Shown: positions 5,272-5,976 of the stretch, in pieces
Layout: each line of letters opens with the position of its first letter
Numbering within the stretch: position 1 is the stretch's first letter
The notes under the pieces: generated by a model
Databases searched by the model: none
The model's input: the letters and a program-made list of their open reading frames with translations, nothing else
Told to the model about the DNA's origin: nothing
Program-made: the position numbers and the translations under genes
Source of the DNA: Alphaproteobacteria bacterium
GTDB taxonomy: Bacteria > Pseudomonadota > Alphaproteobacteria > ATCC43930 > CGMCC-115725
DNA: 5,976 bases
Direction: 5' to 3'
Assembly: GCA_030037055.1 (NCBI GenBank)
Contig: JASHRZ010000104.1
Span: 1 to 5,976, forward strand

Positions 5272-5308
5272 GCCGCCCGCGCGCCGACGTCACGGCGCAG
5301 GGAGCCTC

Positions 5309-5929
5309 ATGCACGAGATCTTTCAAGGCACGTCTGTCATCGCCATGGTCAGCCTGGCGCGCGCCGCCGATGCGGTGCCGCTTGCCTCAGCGCTGCTGCG
5401 CGGGGGGTTGCGGGTCATCGAGGTAAGCCTGCGCACGCCGGAGGCGACGGCCGCCATTCAAGCGATCGGGCGTCACTTGCCCGACGCCGTGGTCGGCGCC
5501 GGTGCGGTGCTGACGGGCGCCGACGTCACCCGCGCGGTTGAGGCCGGGGCGCGCTTCCTGGCGAGCCCGGGCTTGACCCCCGATCTCGTCGCTGCCGGGC
5601 TTGGCAGCGATCTGCCCTACCTGCCCGGCGCCGTGACGCCGTCGGAGGTCATCGCGGCGCGCGAGCACGGGTTCTCGCTGCTCAAATTCTTCCCCGCCGC
5701 GGCCTCGGGCGGCACCGAGGCGCTGCGCCAATTGGCGCCGGTCTTTCCTGGCATCGCCTTCTGCCCGACGGGCGGGGTCGATGGCGAGACCGCGTCCGGC
5801 TATCTCGCGCTCCCCAACGTGCCGCTGGTGGGCGGCGGCTGGATGGCGCCGGCGGAGGCGATCGCCGCCGGCGACTGGGCCGGCATCGAAGAGCGCGCGC
5901 GCCGGGCGTGCCGGTTGCGGCCGCACTGA
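5309..5929 (+). CDS. eda: KDPG/KHG-type aldolase (2-keto-3-deoxy-6-phosphogluconate aldolase family)
   Basis: This encodes 206 residues, the normal length. The ATG at 5309 follows AGGGAG by four bases and matches the family start; the frame stays open upstream to 5126 but that extension looks non-coding. The protein is a class I aldolase barrel. Visible catalytic elements are Glu38 and Arg42 in RVIEVSLRTPEA, the Schiff-base Lys126 in LLKFFPA, and Thr154 in FCPTGG. The expected reaction is cleavage of KDPG to pyruvate and glyceraldehyde 3-phosphate (Entner-Doudoroff pathway), or of 4-hydroxy-2-oxoglutarate. Compared with E. coli Eda as I remember it, three family positions differ: VVPV is VIAM (11-14 region), GAGTVL is GAGAVL (Ala66), and the phosphate-site GGSW is GGGW (Gly177). 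The substrate may therefore differ from KDPG. No dehydratase or sugar kinase gene is in the window. The family assignment is firm; the exact gene symbol less so. Confidence 0.85.
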   Translation: MHEIFQGTSVIAMVSLARAADAVPLASALLRGGLRVIEVSLRTPEATAAIQAIGRHLPDAVVGAGAVLTGADVTRAVEAGARFLASPGLTPDLVAAGLGSDLPYLPGAVTPSEVIAAREHGFSLLKFFPAAASGGTEALRQLAPVFPGIAFCPTGGVDGETASGYLALPNVPLVGGGWMAPAEAIAAGDWAGIEERARRACRLRPH

Positions 5930-5940
5930 GGGGGCCGCGC

Positions 5941-5976
5941 TCAGTCGGCGAGCTTGTAGCCGTTGTTGCGCAGGCA
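5941..5976 (-). CDS. Unidentified protein, last 11 codons only
   Basis: On the - strand the frame entering from the right edge ends CLRNNGYKLAD and a TGA at 5943-5941. Every one of the 11 codons ends in G or C, as in neighbouring genes, which supports a real coding end. It converges on the aldolase gene with an 11-base gap. Too little is visible to name a family. Confidence 0.55.
   Translation of the reverse strand, partial: CLRNNGYKLAD

Larger units (their letters stand above)
4819..5308. other. 490-base divergent intergenic region
   Basis: This gap separates the SphA-like gene (-) from the aldolase gene (+). It holds the tandem leader hairpins on the left, an AT-rich core at about 5020-5100, and an aldolase promoter candidate on the right. 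The core contains a perfect TATAAT on the + strand (5025-5030), but no good -35 element lies at the right distance. On the - strand it contains TACAAT (5026-5021), also with a poor -35. A small hairpin GCTCG/CGAGC lies at 5068-5080. I cannot assign the SphA-like promoter with confidence. Bases 5100-5240 are GC-rich again and show no recognisable gene; short open frames there have no ribosome-binding site or family match that I can see. Confidence 0.6.

Noticed and set aside
5126..5308. Upstream extension of the aldolase gene to an ATG at 5126
   Set aside because: The extra 61 residues look non-coding and match no part of the family, whereas the ATG at 5309 has AGGGAG at the right distance.

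Overview
This is a GC-rich stretch of bacterial chromosome. Codons end mostly in G or C, genes are tightly packed, and the family mix (DUF6285 beside an acyl-CoA-dehydrogenase-associated phosphotransferase, a stand-alone CHAD protein, DUF6614, a SphA-like porin) points to an alphaproteobacterium, most likely Hyphomicrobiales or a relative. That placement is inferred from composition and gene families; there is no rRNA or other marker gene. I see no mobile element, CRISPR array, tRNA or rRNA.

Left block (1-1249, + strand). The window opens in the 3' end of an aminoglycoside-phosphotransferase-family gene, which overlaps a DUF6285 gene by one base (TGATG). A lipoprotein gene begins inside the end of the DUF6285 gene. 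It encodes a signal peptide with a lipobox, a poly-Gln run, a small two-cysteine motif and a Pro/Gln/Ala repeat region.

Central block (1243-3431). A CHAD-domain gene (polyphosphate-binding family) runs on the - strand, its stop overlapping that of the lipoprotein gene. Upstream of it lies a possible 68-residue small gene with its own promoter-like and Shine-Dalgarno-like sequences. Its stop codon sits in the CHAD ribosome-binding site, suggesting coupling. Divergent from these is an intact D-2-hydroxyacid dehydrogenase (glyoxylate/hydroxypyruvate reductase type) with a plausible promoter.

Right block (3442-5976). Two - strand genes, a SphA-like outer-membrane protein and then a DUF6614 gene, are separated by a strong intrinsic terminator. 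A 490-base divergent gap with an AT-rich core and several small hairpins separates them from a + strand KDPG/KHG-type aldolase. That aldolase departs from E. coli Eda at two active-site-proximal positions. A last - strand gene enters from the right edge with only its final 11 codons visible.

The genes do not form one pathway. The dehydrogenase and aldolase both handle 2-keto/2-hydroxy acids, but no partner (dehydratase or kinase) is present to fix the substrate. I found no convincing new multi-gene system. The best leads are the possible small ORF coupled to CHAD, the repeat-rich lipoprotein, the atypical aldolase and the hairpin-rich leader of the outer-membrane protein.
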